Source: JBDRNE01 sp043812935 (GTDB taxonomy: Bacteria > Omnitrophota > Gorgyraeia > Tantalellales > Tantalellaceae). Taken from it: a DNA stretch of 35,353 nt. This document shows, one piece after another, positions 16,915 to 24,306 of the stretch. Numbering within the stretch: the first letter of the stretch is position 1; every line of letters starts with the position of its first letter. The position numbers and the translations under genes are program-made. Under the pieces are notes generated by a model. The model saw only the letters and a program-made list of their open reading frames with translations, was not told the origin of the DNA and did no database searches. The stretch is from assembly GCA_043812935.1 (NCBI GenBank), contig JBDRLO010000049.1, positions 1-35,353 of the forward strand. Reading direction: 5' to 3'.

Positions 16915-17933
16915 GAAGAAAATTAGATGTTTTAATGGTTTTTGATTGTCAGGTTTCCAAGAAAAGAGGGTATGATTATAAAGAAGAGTTTGAACAGGAA
17001 GACTGCAGGGTTTATAGGGATATACATCGGGCGTTAAAGAATAACGGGCATGAGGTAAGGTTATTAGGGATAAAAGATGATATAAGGCCTTTGCTGGATG
17101 AAGTGGAAGAGAAAAAGCCGGATCTTGTTTTTAATGTGGCGGATGTGTTCAGGAGTAAAGCTAATTTTGACAAAAATATTGCCTGGCTTTTAGAAATGCT
17201 TGGAGTAACTTATACTGGAGGCAGTCCCGCGAATCTGGCTTTGTGCAATAATAAGGCTCTGAGCAAAAAAATATTAAGTTTTCACAGAATAAAAGTACCG
17301 AATTTTCATTCTTTTTACAGGGAACAGCCTGTTCAGCGCCCAAAAAAACGTATGGGGCTTCCGATTATAGTGAAACCGTTATGTGAAGAAGCTTCCCGCG
17401 GGATATCATTAGCTTCTGTCATTGATACTGATCCGGCGCTAAAGGAGAGAGTTGAATTTATTCATGAACATATGCAGATGGACGCTATTGGAGAAGAGTA
17501 TATAGAAGGACGTGAATTTTATGTCAGTATTTTGGGTAATAAGCGGATGAAAGCGCTTCCTATCCGTGAAATGAAGTTCGGCCTTATATCTGATGAAGAG
17601 TCTCGTATTGCTACATATAAAGCAAAATGGGATAATGATTATAGAAGTAAGTGGGGAATAAAAAATGTTTTTGCGGGGCGTCTGCCTGAAGGCTGGGAAG
17701 AAAAAATAGTAACAATATGTAAACGTGCTTATAGGGCGCTTCATCTGGACGGATACGCGCGTTTTGATGTGAGAGTTACTCCGGAAGGGCAAGTTTATGT
17801 TATTGAGGTAAATCTTAATCCGAGTTTGGAACGGGATGATGAGTTTGAACGTTCCGCGAATAAAGCAGGCATATCATTTGATGAATTGATACAAAAGATA
17901 GTTTTTCTTGCGTTTAATCGTATAGGAAAATAA
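16911..17933 (+). CDS. ATP-grasp ligase, D-alanine-D-alanine ligase-like
   Basis: 340 residues from the ATG at 16911, which overlaps the upstream TGA; GGGAGAAAA precedes it. The Ddl-type order is visible: PDLVFNVADVFRSKANFD, LEMLGVTYTGGSPANLALCNNKALSK, the ATP-binding PIIVKPLCEEASRGIS, EEYIEGREFYVSILGN, and the Mg-binding end FDVRVTPEGQVYVIEVNLNPSLERDDEF. The fold forms an amide bond between two amino acids or peptides via an acyl phosphate. The extended N-terminus (MVFDCQVSKKRGYDYKEEFEQEDC) and the partner metallopeptidase argue against it being the housekeeping Ddl. It could ligate or remodel a peptide (inference). Confidence 0.82.
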   Translation: MRRKLDVLMVFDCQVSKKRGYDYKEEFEQEDCRVYRDIHRALKNNGHEVRLLGIKDDIRPLLDEVEEKKPDLVFNVADVFRSKANFDKNIAWLLEMLGVTYTGGSPANLALCNNKALSKKILSFHRIKVPNFHSFYREQPVQRPKKRMGLPIIVKPLCEEASRGISLASVIDTDPALKERVEFIHEHMQMDAIGEEYIEGREFYVSILGNKRMKALPIREMKFGLISDEESRIATYKAKWDNDYRSKWGIKNVFAGRLPEGWEEKIVTICKRAYRALHLDGYARFDVRVTPEGQVYVIEVNLNPSLERDDEFERSANKAGISFDELIQKIVFLAFNRIGK

Positions 17934-17963
17934 TTTTTTGGCTGAATTATTTTGAGCTACATA

Positions 17964-17991
17964 TTGTTTTAATGACAGTTATTATTATAAT
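17964..17991 (+). promoter_or_regulatory. candidate sigma70-type promoter for the secretion/pilus operon
   Basis: TTGTTT at 17964-17969 and a perfect TATAAT at 17986-17991 are 16 bases apart, in a 106-base AT-rich gap before the response regulator gene. The next genes follow closely up to the histidine kinase, so this may drive the whole region. AT-rich background makes chance matches common. Confidence 0.5.
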
Positions 17992-18039
17992 ATAGATATA
18001 GAATGTTTTGAATTTATTACAGATGTTTAAAGGATAATT

Positions 18040-18411
18040 ATGTCAAAAAACAAAATTTTAGTAGTTGATGATAATCCGGATCTTATTGAAACCCTGAAAG
18101 TCAGGCTTAAGGCTTTTGGGTACGCTGTTGTCACTGCTCTTGATGGAGTCGAATGTTTAGAAAAATCCCGCCAGGAATCTCCTGATTTAATACTTCTCGA
18201 TATCTTAATGCCCAATATGGACGGGTTTAAAGCCTTGGAAGAATTGAAAAATAACGCAAAAACCAGAAATATTCCCGTTATAATGCTGACAGCGAAAAGC
18301 CAGCTTAGCGATGTTACAAGAGCGACTAATTTGGGGATAGAAGATTATATCGTAAAACCATTTGATTACAGGGTTATGATAGAGAAAATAAAAAAAGTTT
18401 TGGAAAAATAA
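18040..18411 (+). CDS. single-domain response regulator (CheY-like receiver)
   Basis: 123 residues, receiver domain only. The acidic pocket is Asp10-Asp11, the phosphoacceptor is Asp54 (LLDILMPNMDG), the switch Thr84 is in MLTAKS, and Lys106 is in VKPFDY. With no output domain it would act by protein contact. It is the first gene of the type II secretion/type IV pilus-like group, 23 bases before gspE, and a matching histidine kinase lies at the far end of the same group, so the two may form one signalling pair controlling the machine (inference). Confidence 0.93.
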   Translation: MSKNKILVVDDNPDLIETLKVRLKAFGYAVVTALDGVECLEKSRQESPDLILLDILMPNMDGFKALEELKNNAKTRNIPVIMLTAKSQLSDVTRATNLGIEDYIVKPFDYRVMIEKIKKVLEK

Positions 18412-18434
18412 AACTATAACGAATAGAGGCAGAT

Positions 18435-19880
18435 ATGAATCAAAATCCGCAAATAAATCTGGAAAAAGAAAAGCTTGATGTTCAGGTCGTACGGATGATT
18501 CCGGAAAATGTCGCCCGGAAATACAAAGTTATAGCTGTAAAAATTGACGGCGCGAATCTCCATGTTGCTATGTCAGATCCAGACAATTTGCTGATAAAAG
18601 ATGAGTTAAAACTTTTAACTGGTTGTGAAATTAGTCCTATTCGTATTTCTGAAAAACAAATCATGTATGCCATTGAACACAATTACAAGGTTGAAGAATT
18701 AAGTAAGCAGACTCTTGTGGATATGCGTTTAGCTCAGTTGAAAGCCGCCCAAAAAAAAGAACCTGTAATGGAACCGGTGGAAGTGGATTTAAGAAAAATT
18801 GAACAAGTTCCGGTTGTAAAACTGGTGAATGATATTATCGGCGGCAGTATAAACGCCAAGGCCAGCGATATTCATTTAGAACCTCAGGAACCGGAAATGA
18901 TAGTCAGATATCGCATAGACGGACAATTGCATGATATTATGACGATTCCCAAACACATAGAGTCAGCAGTTGTTTCCAGGGTAAAAATACTTTCTAATAT
19001 TAATATCGCTGAGCACCGTCGTCCTCAAGACGGACATATTGTACTTGAAAAAGATAAAAAAGAATATGACATAAGGGTTTCGACTATGCTTACGGTTGCC
19101 GGTGAAAAAACGGTTATGCGTATATTCGATAAGTCCTCTATGCTCATCGGATTGGAGGAGCTGGGTTTTACGAAAGAAGATGAACTAAAGATGCAGGAAC
19201 TGATTAAAAAACCTTATGGTATTATACTTATTACGGGTCCGACAGGCTGCGGGAAAACAACAACTTTATACGCAATTTTAAAACAGTTGGATTCAAGAAG
19301 CCGTAACATCATTACAATAGAAAATCCGGTTGAATACAGATTAACAAGAGTAAACCAGGTGCAGGTTGATGAAGGGGCGAAAATGACTTTTGCTACGGGG
19401 CTAAGAACTATTTTACGTCAGGATCCGGATGTTATTATGGTTGGCGAAATAAGGGACAAAGAAACCGCGGAAATTTCCATCCAGGCGGCATTAACGGGAC
19501 ATCTTGTGTTCAGTACTTTGCATACAAACGATGCGCCGAGTGCTATAACAAGGCTTGTTGATATGGGCGTTGAACCGTTTTTAATATCGTCGACTGTTAT
19601 AGGTTCACTGGCTCAAAGGTTATGCCGCATGTATTGTCCTGAGTGTAAAGGGGCAAAATGTGATGTTTGTTATAATACCGGATATAAAGGACGAACCGGT
19701 GTTTTTGAAATCATGCCGGTTACTGAAGAAATACAAAGACTTATTTCATCTAAAGCTCCGGTTTCTGAAATTAAAAAAACAGCAGTCAAAGAAGGTATGA
19801 AAACTCTCGCTGAAAACGGGAAACGTAAAGTGGATGAGGGGGTTACGGATATTGAAGAAATTGAAAGGGTAGTGTATTAA
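18435..19880 (+). CDS. gspE: type II secretion/type IV pilus assembly ATPase (GspE/PilB)
   Basis: 481 residues. A T2SSE N-terminal-type domain (about 10-90) is followed by the ATPase core: Walker A GPTGCGKT at 268-275, the Asp box around ITIENPVEYR, Walker B RQDPDVIMVGEIRD at 329-341, and the His box TGHLVFSTLHTNDA. Four cysteines, Cys401, Cys404, Cys409 and Cys412 (CPECKGAKCDVC), form the zinc finger typical of GspE/PilB. The protein is shorter than PilB (about 560), and the RLG motif of c-di-GMP-binding MshEN domains is not apparent. It powers pilin/pseudopilin assembly from the cytoplasmic side, with the GspF-like protein next to it. Confidence 0.95.
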   Translation: MNQNPQINLEKEKLDVQVVRMIPENVARKYKVIAVKIDGANLHVAMSDPDNLLIKDELKLLTGCEISPIRISEKQIMYAIEHNYKVEELSKQTLVDMRLAQLKAAQKKEPVMEPVEVDLRKIEQVPVVKLVNDIIGGSINAKASDIHLEPQEPEMIVRYRIDGQLHDIMTIPKHIESAVVSRVKILSNINIAEHRRPQDGHIVLEKDKKEYDIRVSTMLTVAGEKTVMRIFDKSSMLIGLEELGFTKEDELKMQELIKKPYGIILITGPTGCGKTTTLYAILKQLDSRSRNIITIENPVEYRLTRVNQVQVDEGAKMTFATGLRTILRQDPDVIMVGEIRDKETAEISIQAALTGHLVFSTLHTNDAPSAITRLVDMGVEPFLISSTVIGSLAQRLCRMYCPECKGAKCDVCYNTGYKGRTGVFEIMPVTEEIQRLISSKAPVSEIKKTAVKEGMKTLAENGKRKVDEGVTDIEEIERVVY

Positions 19881-19886
19881 TTAACC

Positions 19887-21092
19887 ATGACGCAATATAG
19901 TTATGTCGCGAAAGATAATTCCGGGAAAGTTTACCAGGGAACCGTTGAGTCTGACAATGAAAAAGCATTGCGGGATAAACTGCGGGGAATGGGGCTTTAT
20001 GTCAGTTCAGTTGAACGGCGAAAGAACGTTTTCACTTTTAAACCGAAACAGAAAGTAAAACCCGGAGATTTAGTTCTTTTTGTAAGACAGTTTTCAACTT
20101 TAATAAGCGCGGGTATTTCAATTACAAAATGTTTATATGCTTTGGAAAAACAAACGGTAAACCCAGCGTTGAAAACTGCTGTTGGCGCTATAAATTCAAA
20201 TATTGAAGGCGGCGCGTCTTTGTCGGAAGCCATGGAAGAATATCCGGATATCTTTTCCGAATTTTTTATAGCATTAATTAAAGCCGCGGAAACAGCGGGT
20301 ATACTGGATAAAGTTTTATTGCGATTAGCCGATCATCTGGAAAAAGAGGACAATCTGAAAAGATCAATAAAAAACGCGTTTAGTTATCCGATAGTGGTAG
20401 GGAGTCTCGCTTTTTTAGTTATAGCTTTTTTAGTTATAGTGATTATCCCGGTATTTTATAATATATACGTTCGTTTAAATCTTACGCTCCCTTTGCCGAC
20501 ACTGGCTTTGGTTGCTATAAGCAATATTGTTAGAAAATTCTGGTGGATAGTGTTAGGCGTAGCGGCATTAATTGTTATTAGTTATAGGCGTTTTAAAAAG
20601 AAGCCTTTTTTAAGGGAAAAAATAGACCGCATTAAAATGAATATACCCCTTTTTGGAAACCTTTTAAAACGTGCGGCTGCGGCCCGTTTTGTAAGAACTT
20701 TTGGAGACATGATTTCAAGCGGGATTATGATAATGGATTCTTTAAAAGTAGCGGATAAAGTAGCTGACAATAAAATGATTTCTCATTTAGTTGAGAAAAT
20801 AATTGATAATGTGCAAAAAGGCGGTACAGTTTCAGAAGTTCTTACAGACCAGAGTATTTTGCCGCCAGCGGTTGTACAGATGATTGCTTCGGGTGAAGAA
20901 TCGGGATCTTTGGATTTTATGCTGGAAAAATCCGCTGAGGGATTAGATCGGGATGTTGATGATATTGTGAAAAGACTGGTAATAAAAATCGAACCCCTTA
21001 TGACATTTTTTATGGCAATACTGGTTGGGTTTATCGCGATTGCCATATATTTGCCGATATTTGATGTAATCAAGGAAATGACCGTACAATAA
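19887..21092 (+). CDS. gspF: type II secretion/type IV pilus inner membrane platform protein (GspF/PilC)
   Basis: 401 residues, the usual length. It starts with the YVAKDNSGKVYQGTVESDNEKALRDKLR segment of GspF, then two copies of the T2SSF domain (LVLFVRQFSTLISAGISI and AAARFVRTFGDMISSGIMIMDSL) each followed by a membrane segment (around 170-190 and 220-235), plus a last one near 370-392. It anchors pseudopilin assembly in the inner membrane and contacts GspE. It starts 6 bases after gspE. Confidence 0.95.
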   Translation: MTQYSYVAKDNSGKVYQGTVESDNEKALRDKLRGMGLYVSSVERRKNVFTFKPKQKVKPGDLVLFVRQFSTLISAGISITKCLYALEKQTVNPALKTAVGAINSNIEGGASLSEAMEEYPDIFSEFFIALIKAAETAGILDKVLLRLADHLEKEDNLKRSIKNAFSYPIVVGSLAFLVIAFLVIVIIPVFYNIYVRLNLTLPLPTLALVAISNIVRKFWWIVLGVAALIVISYRRFKKKPFLREKIDRIKMNIPLFGNLLKRAAAARFVRTFGDMISSGIMIMDSLKVADKVADNKMISHLVEKIIDNVQKGGTVSEVLTDQSILPPAVVQMIASGEESGSLDFMLEKSAEGLDRDVDDIVKRLVIKIEPLMTFFMAILVGFIAIAIYLPIFDVIKEMTVQ

Positions 21093-21148
21093 TAAAAAAT
21101 TTTTGAAATACATATGAACATACGAGAACAAACATAGAAAGGAGCATT

Positions 21149-21496
21149 ATGTTGCTTAAGGGAAAAAAGGGTTTTACTTTGATAGAAGTTTTATTTGTCG
21201 TTATTGTAATAGCAATACTAGCCGCTATTGCTTTGGGGAGAATTACGACATCAACTGCGATGGCCAAAGCTAATGCCTGCAAAGCAAATCAATCTATCAT
21301 GAATTTGCAGATTGAACAGTACCGGCTAGATAACGATGATTGGCCCGCGACGTTAGTAACAGTAACGCAGGATACTGATTATTTCCCAGACGGTGAACCG
21401 GAATGCCCTTCAGGAGGCACTTATAGCATGAATGGAACAACGCATAGAGTAGATTGCAGTATTACTTCTCCGGTAGATCATTCACTCCATGATTAG
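21149..21496 (+). CDS. gspG: major pseudopilin/type IV pilin-like protein (GspG-like)
   Basis: 115 residues with a class III prepilin signal: short basic leader MLLKGKKG, then FTLIEVLFVVIVIAILAAIAL with Glu5 kept. Cleavage would fall after the Gly by a prepilin peptidase that is not encoded in the window. The globular part has Cys residues (C-P-S-G-G and VDCS near the end) as in small pseudopilins of this lineage. AAAGGAGC precedes the ATG. It is the first of five pilin-like genes following gspF. Confidence 0.87.
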   Translation: MLLKGKKGFTLIEVLFVVIVIAILAAIALGRITTSTAMAKANACKANQSIMNLQIEQYRLDNDDWPATLVTVTQDTDYFPDGEPECPSGGTYSMNGTTHRVDCSITSPVDHSLHD

Positions 21497-21555
21497 AAGA
21501 ATTATTTATAGTATGAGCGAAACGAGTGACATATAGCGATATTTGCGGATATATC

Positions 21556-21993
21556 ATGAAAAAAATAAAGGGTTACACTTTAATAGAACTATTATTCATA
21601 ATTGCCGTTATTGCCGTGTTAGCGGCAGTTGCTGTACCCAGGTTAGGTATCCCGTTTACCAAAAAAGCAAAGCTGCGTGTTACGGCCCGCAGCATGTTGT
21701 CGGGGCTTAGGTATACCCGTCGTTTAGCAATTACCAATGATGAGAATTACCGTCTTAACGTTAATTCTTCCGCGAAAGAATATGAAATATATGATGCCGG
21801 TAATACTCAAATAGGTAATACACAGACAATAGATCCGGCTATTACAATAAGCGGTGATAAGGATTTTATTTTTGAGCCGTTAGGCAATGCTTCGAGTTCA
21901 AGCGATACTACTATATCTCTTTCTGCGGAAGGGACACAAATAACAATAACAGTGACAGTATCTACGGGAAGAGCTGTAATGACGGAGAGTTAG
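21556..21993 (+). CDS. minor pseudopilin, GspH-like
   Basis: 145 residues from the ATG at 21556; a longer frame from 21526 would put 10 extra residues before an otherwise normal leader and is unlikely. The leader MKKIKG is followed by YTLIELLFIIAVIAVLAAVAVPRL; the first mature residue is Tyr instead of the usual Phe, with Glu5 kept. The body is a GspH-type beta-rich minor pseudopilin (MLSGLRYTRRLAITNDENYRL). It follows a 59-base gap that contains a short repeat-like tract (GAGCGAAACGAGTGACATAT). Confidence 0.83.
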   Translation: MKKIKGYTLIELLFIIAVIAVLAAVAVPRLGIPFTKKAKLRVTARSMLSGLRYTRRLAITNDENYRLNVNSSAKEYEIYDAGNTQIGNTQTIDPAITISGDKDFIFEPLGNASSSSDTTISLSAEGTQITITVTVSTGRAVMTES

Positions 21994-22006
21994 ATCGCAT
22001 GTAGTA

Positions 22007-22025
22007 TATCGTATGTCGTATATCG
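22007..22025 (+). repeat. left arm of 19-bp inverted repeat around the four-helix-bundle gene
   Basis: TATCGTATGTCGTATATCG at 22007-22025 is the exact reverse complement of 22428-22446 (CGATATACGACATACGATA). It lies between the GspH-like stop and the next start, and the weak GAGGG ribosome site of the four-helix-bundle gene begins at its last base. Confidence 0.9.
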
Positions 22026-22032
22026 AGGGAAA

Positions 22033-22392
22033 ATGGTAAAAATAGAAAGTTTTAAACAGTTGAAAATATGGCAAAAAGGGATAGAAGTTGTAAAGACTAT
22101 TTATGCGCTTACAAAAAGATTTCCTAAAGAGGAATTGTATTGCTTAACTTCTCAAATGAGAAGGGCTGCAGTTTCAATACCCTCAAATGTGGCAGAAGGG
22201 TTTAAAAGGTTTCATAATAAAGAATATATACAATTTTTGCATATAGCGCTTGGTTCATGTGCTGAACTTGAAACACAACTTATTGTTTCAAAAGAATTGG
22301 GATACATAAATGGAGTGGAACTTGCGGATGTATCAGAGAAACTAGATCATATTTCTAAAATGATAACTTCTTTGAAACGTAACTTAAAATAG
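22033..22392 (+). CDS. four-helix bundle protein (S23/23S rRNA intervening-sequence protein family)
   Basis: 119 residues matching the S23/IVP family (TIGR02436): SFKQLKIWQKGIEVVKTIYALTKRFPKEE, SQMRRAAVSIPSNVAEGFKR, a helix with YIQFLHIALGSCAELETQL and a final helix with KLDHISKMITSLKRNL. The family is found inside intervening sequences of 23S rRNA genes and also scattered in genomes; its relative Avd works with diversity-generating retroelements. Function is largely unknown. Here it interrupts the pseudopilin series and is flanked by the inverted repeat at 22007-22025 and 22428-22446. It is not part of any pilus apparatus known to me, so it is probably a passenger or a mobile cassette gene. 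Confidence 0.93.
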   Translation: MVKIESFKQLKIWQKGIEVVKTIYALTKRFPKEELYCLTSQMRRAAVSIPSNVAEGFKRFHNKEYIQFLHIALGSCAELETQLIVSKELGYINGVELADVSEKLDHISKMITSLKRNLK

Positions 22393-22446
22393 CGACATAC
22401 GATATGCGACATACGACATACGATATGCGATATACGACATACGATA
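22393..22446 (+). repeat. CGACATACG tandem array with right arm of the inverted repeat
   Basis: A 54-base run of CGACATACGATATG-type units starts at the four-helix-bundle stop and ends in CGATATACGACATACGATA (22428-22446), the right arm of the 19-bp inverted repeat. Positions 22407-22423 (CGACATACGACATACGA) recur exactly at 22983-22999 before the next pilin gene. The array contains both possible start codons (22404 and 22425) and all the leader codons of the GspI-like gene. Confidence 0.9.
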
Positions 22447-22826
22447 ATAAGGGGTTTACGCTGATTGAACTTTTGGCTGCAATAGTTCTTATTGCTCTGG
22501 CACTTATTCCTATCATGATGATAACTACGCAAATGATTGCGAGCAGTATGAAAGATGAACATTTGACAAAAGTAATTTTTTTAGCCGAACGTAAAATTGA
22601 AATGGTTAAACGTGAACTTGTGAATGATTTCAGCGTTTCAAAAGATGAAACAGTAACTGCTTTTAACGCGCCTTATGACGATTACAAATATACGGTTTCA
22701 GATGATGAAGGAACGGGAATTAAAGTAATTCAGATTATGGTGTGGTACGACGAAGATGGTGATAATACGCTTGATTCGAATGAACAAGTAATAACGTTTA
22801 ATACGAAAGTGGCTGATCGAGGCTGA
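22404..22826 (+). CDS. minor pseudopilin, GspI-like, with repeat-encoded leader
   Basis: 140 residues. The prepilin region is NKG then FTLIELLAAIVLIALALIPIMMI, with Glu5. The leader before it, MRHTTYDMRYTTYD, is encoded by the CGACATACG array, and an in-frame second ATG at 22425 gives the shorter MRYTTYDNKG. Neither start has a recognisable ribosome site, so translation may depend on coupling to the four-helix-bundle stop 12 bases upstream. The body is short, acidic and GspI-sized, with a DEDGDNTLDSNEQ tract reminiscent of calcium-binding loops. It would be a minor pseudopilin at the tip of the pseudopilus. Confidence 0.8.
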   Translation: MRHTTYDMRYTTYDNKGFTLIELLAAIVLIALALIPIMMITTQMIASSMKDEHLTKVIFLAERKIEMVKRELVNDFSVSKDETVTAFNAPYDDYKYTVSDDEGTGIKVIQIMVWYDEDGDNTLDSNEQVITFNTKVADRG

Positions 22827-22827
22827 T

Positions 22828-22972
22828 GTGTTACACGAAATATGTAGCATGCAGCACGTTTCCTCTCCCCTTATTGGGGGAGAGGGTAGAGTGAGGGGGA
22901 GTTTTTAACGTGAAACGTGAAACATGGAACGTGTAACGAAAGTGTTGTGATATATGACATACGAAAGATAAC
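22828..22972 (+). repeat. composite repeat region between two pseudopilin genes
   Basis: Three elements lie here. Positions 22828-22858 are an ACGT-tiled run (TGTTACACGAAATATGTAGC...). Positions 22862-22885 form a hairpin with CCTCTCCCC pairing with GGGGAGAGG, and its GGGTAGAGTGAGGGGG tail resembles a widespread bacterial interspersed palindrome. Positions 22909-22938 carry ACGTGAAACGTGAAACATGGAACGTG. The last 34 bases lead into a CGACATACG array. No ribosome site or gene is evident. Confidence 0.7.
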
Positions 22973-23806
22973 ATGCGACACACGACATACGACATACGAC
23001 GTACGACATACGGCAAAAAGGGTTTTACTTTAGTTGAAGTGCTTTTTGTTGTGGCTTTAGTCGCTGTGATTTTTGCCACGATAACACCATATTTACGAGC
23101 GTTTCATGTGAGTTGGCAGAGTGCGGATAGACGTGCTGAAGTGCTTCAGAACGCGCGTGTTGGTATGGACAAAGTGTTAAGCGATTTACGTCAGGCAAGT
23201 GAATTTACTTCCATAACCGGACGCGCGGTTACTTTTAATGATGTTGACGGGGCAAGTGTAGCTTATGCGGTAAGCAATGATAATTTGACCAGAAACGGCG
23301 AGATTTTAGCCGGCGCAATTACAGGGGTAAATGATTTAGGTTTTGATTATTACGATATAACCGGTAAAAAAACGTCTAAAGCGGAGGAAGTAAGAGCTGT
23401 TGAAGTTACGATGGTAATTTCTGATCCGGAAGGCAATGTTAATCCAATTGAGTTGTCATCAAGGGTATATGTGCGTAGTACGCCGGTTGCGGGTGAAGGA
23501 TATACTTTTTCAAAGAATTCTGATTTTTCGACCGAAGACACTATTTTTAGTACATCAGATATTTTTTATGTAAAGGTCTGGACTAGCGAGGTTAATTACG
23601 CAAATTTAGATTATGCTACGTGTCAGCTACGGAAAGGCGGTACGAGAATTAATTTTAGTTTAACTAATAATGACGACGAAACATATACCGGATCACAGGA
23701 TTTAACCGGTTTTGCGGCAGGGAATTGGACTGTGAATATGGATGTAAAAGATAACGAGAGCCCGGCAAATAGATACAGGCCGTCCGGGAGTATAACGATA
23801 CAGTAA
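22973..23806 (+). CDS. minor pseudopilin, GspJ/PilW-like, with repeat-encoded leader and C-terminal extension
   Basis: 277 residues. Mature part starts FTLVEVLFVVALVAVIFATITPYLRAF after KKG, with Glu5. The 17-residue leader MRHTTYDIRRTTYGKKG is encoded mostly by a CGACATACG array, closely matching the leader of the previous pseudopilin although the mature proteins differ. The first 180 residues are GspJ-like (WQSADRRAEVLQNARVGMDKVLSDLRQASEFTSI). The last 90 form a separate segment that looks like a beta-sandwich domain (YVKVWTSEVNYANLDYATCQLRKG...), perhaps a surface-exposed module. No ribosome site is seen before the ATG. Confidence 0.82.
   Translation: MRHTTYDIRRTTYGKKGFTLVEVLFVVALVAVIFATITPYLRAFHVSWQSADRRAEVLQNARVGMDKVLSDLRQASEFTSITGRAVTFNDVDGASVAYAVSNDNLTRNGEILAGAITGVNDLGFDYYDITGKKTSKAEEVRAVEVTMVISDPEGNVNPIELSSRVYVRSTPVAGEGYTFSKNSDFSTEDTIFSTSDIFYVKVWTSEVNYANLDYATCQLRKGGTRINFSLTNNDDETYTGSQDLTGFAAGNWTVNMDVKDNESPANRYRPSGSITIQ
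22975..23012 (+). repeat. CGACATACG tandem array, second copy
   Basis: CGACATACG-type units run from the start codon through the leader of the GspJ/PilW-like gene. Positions 22983-22999 are identical to 22407-22423. The arrays stand in the same orientation on either side of the GspI-like gene, giving a possible site for deletion or slippage. Confidence 0.85.
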
Positions 23807-23810
23807 AAGC

Positions 23811-23843
23811 GTAGCACGCAGCACGTTACACGTTGCACGTTTA
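23811..23843 (+). repeat. ACGT-tiled repeat
   Basis: CGTAGCACGCAGCACGTTAC followed by ACGTTGCACGTTT: overlapping copies of a short CACGTTGCACGT-like unit, of the same family as those at 8321, 22828 and 22909. It sits in the gap between two pilin-like genes, upstream of the GGGGAGAG ribosome site. Confidence 0.65.
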
Positions 23844-23886
23844 AATGCATAGTTTATTGGGAGAATATAGGGGAGAGTAAAACCAT

Positions 23887-24285
23887 ATGAAGTTGAATAA
23901 TAAAAAAGGGGCGGTTTTACTTGTTGCGACATTTATTATTCTTGTAAGCTCAATATTGATAATCGGATTTTTGGAAGCAATGACAAGTGAAACGGAAATT
24001 CTGCGAAATCAAAAAAACGCGTGTATTACGATGTATATTGCTGATAGTGGTGTAGAAGCGGCAATATATGATTTATTAAACGGAGGAACGGGAAACATCG
24101 CGAGAACAGAATTTCCCAATACCGCGGATGATAACAGTTATTATACGGTAACACAAACCGGCGTTACGGGTAATGTTTATACGGTTGAGTCTCTTGGCGA
24201 GTATGGTGATTTTGAGTATGAAATAGAAGCTAAAATTAAGGTTACATCTCCAACTGCGGGTTTACAGTATTGGAAAAAAATATAA
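23887..24285 (+). CDS. PilX/GspK-like minor pilin
   Basis: 132 residues. Leader MKLNNKKG is followed by AVLLVATFIILVSSILIIGF, a pilin-type hydrophobic stretch without Glu at position 5, as usual for GspK/PilX-type tip pilins. The next part, SETEILRNQKNACITMYIADSGVEAAIYDLLNG, is the conserved N-terminal PilX/GspK helix. It is much shorter than GspK (about 300 residues), so it may be a PilX-like form. A GGGGAGAG ribosome site precedes the ATG. Confidence 0.83.
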   Translation: MKLNNKKGAVLLVATFIILVSSILIIGFLEAMTSETEILRNQKNACITMYIADSGVEAAIYDLLNGGTGNIARTEFPNTADDNSYYTVTQTGVTGNVYTVESLGEYGDFEYEIEAKIKVTSPTAGLQYWKKI

Positions 24286-24306
24286 AACGCGGGAAAGGCA
24301 AGTTAA

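Noticed and set aside
17927..17953. AAAATAATT/AATTATTTT hairpin at the end of the ATP-grasp gene as a terminator
   Set aside because: The stem has only A-T pairs and no clean T-run after it, so it is probably too weak.
21514..21537. Mini-ORF MSETSDI before the GspH-like gene
   Set aside because: Seven codons without a ribosome site, inside repeat-like DNA; no reason to think it is expressed.
22033..22392. Diversity-generating retroelement accessory gene (Avd)
   Set aside because: The four-helix-bundle fold is shared, but there is no reverse transcriptase, template repeat or variable repeat in the window.
22033..22392. 23S rRNA intervening sequence
   Set aside because: No rRNA sequence flanks the S23-family gene; the neighbours are pseudopilin genes.
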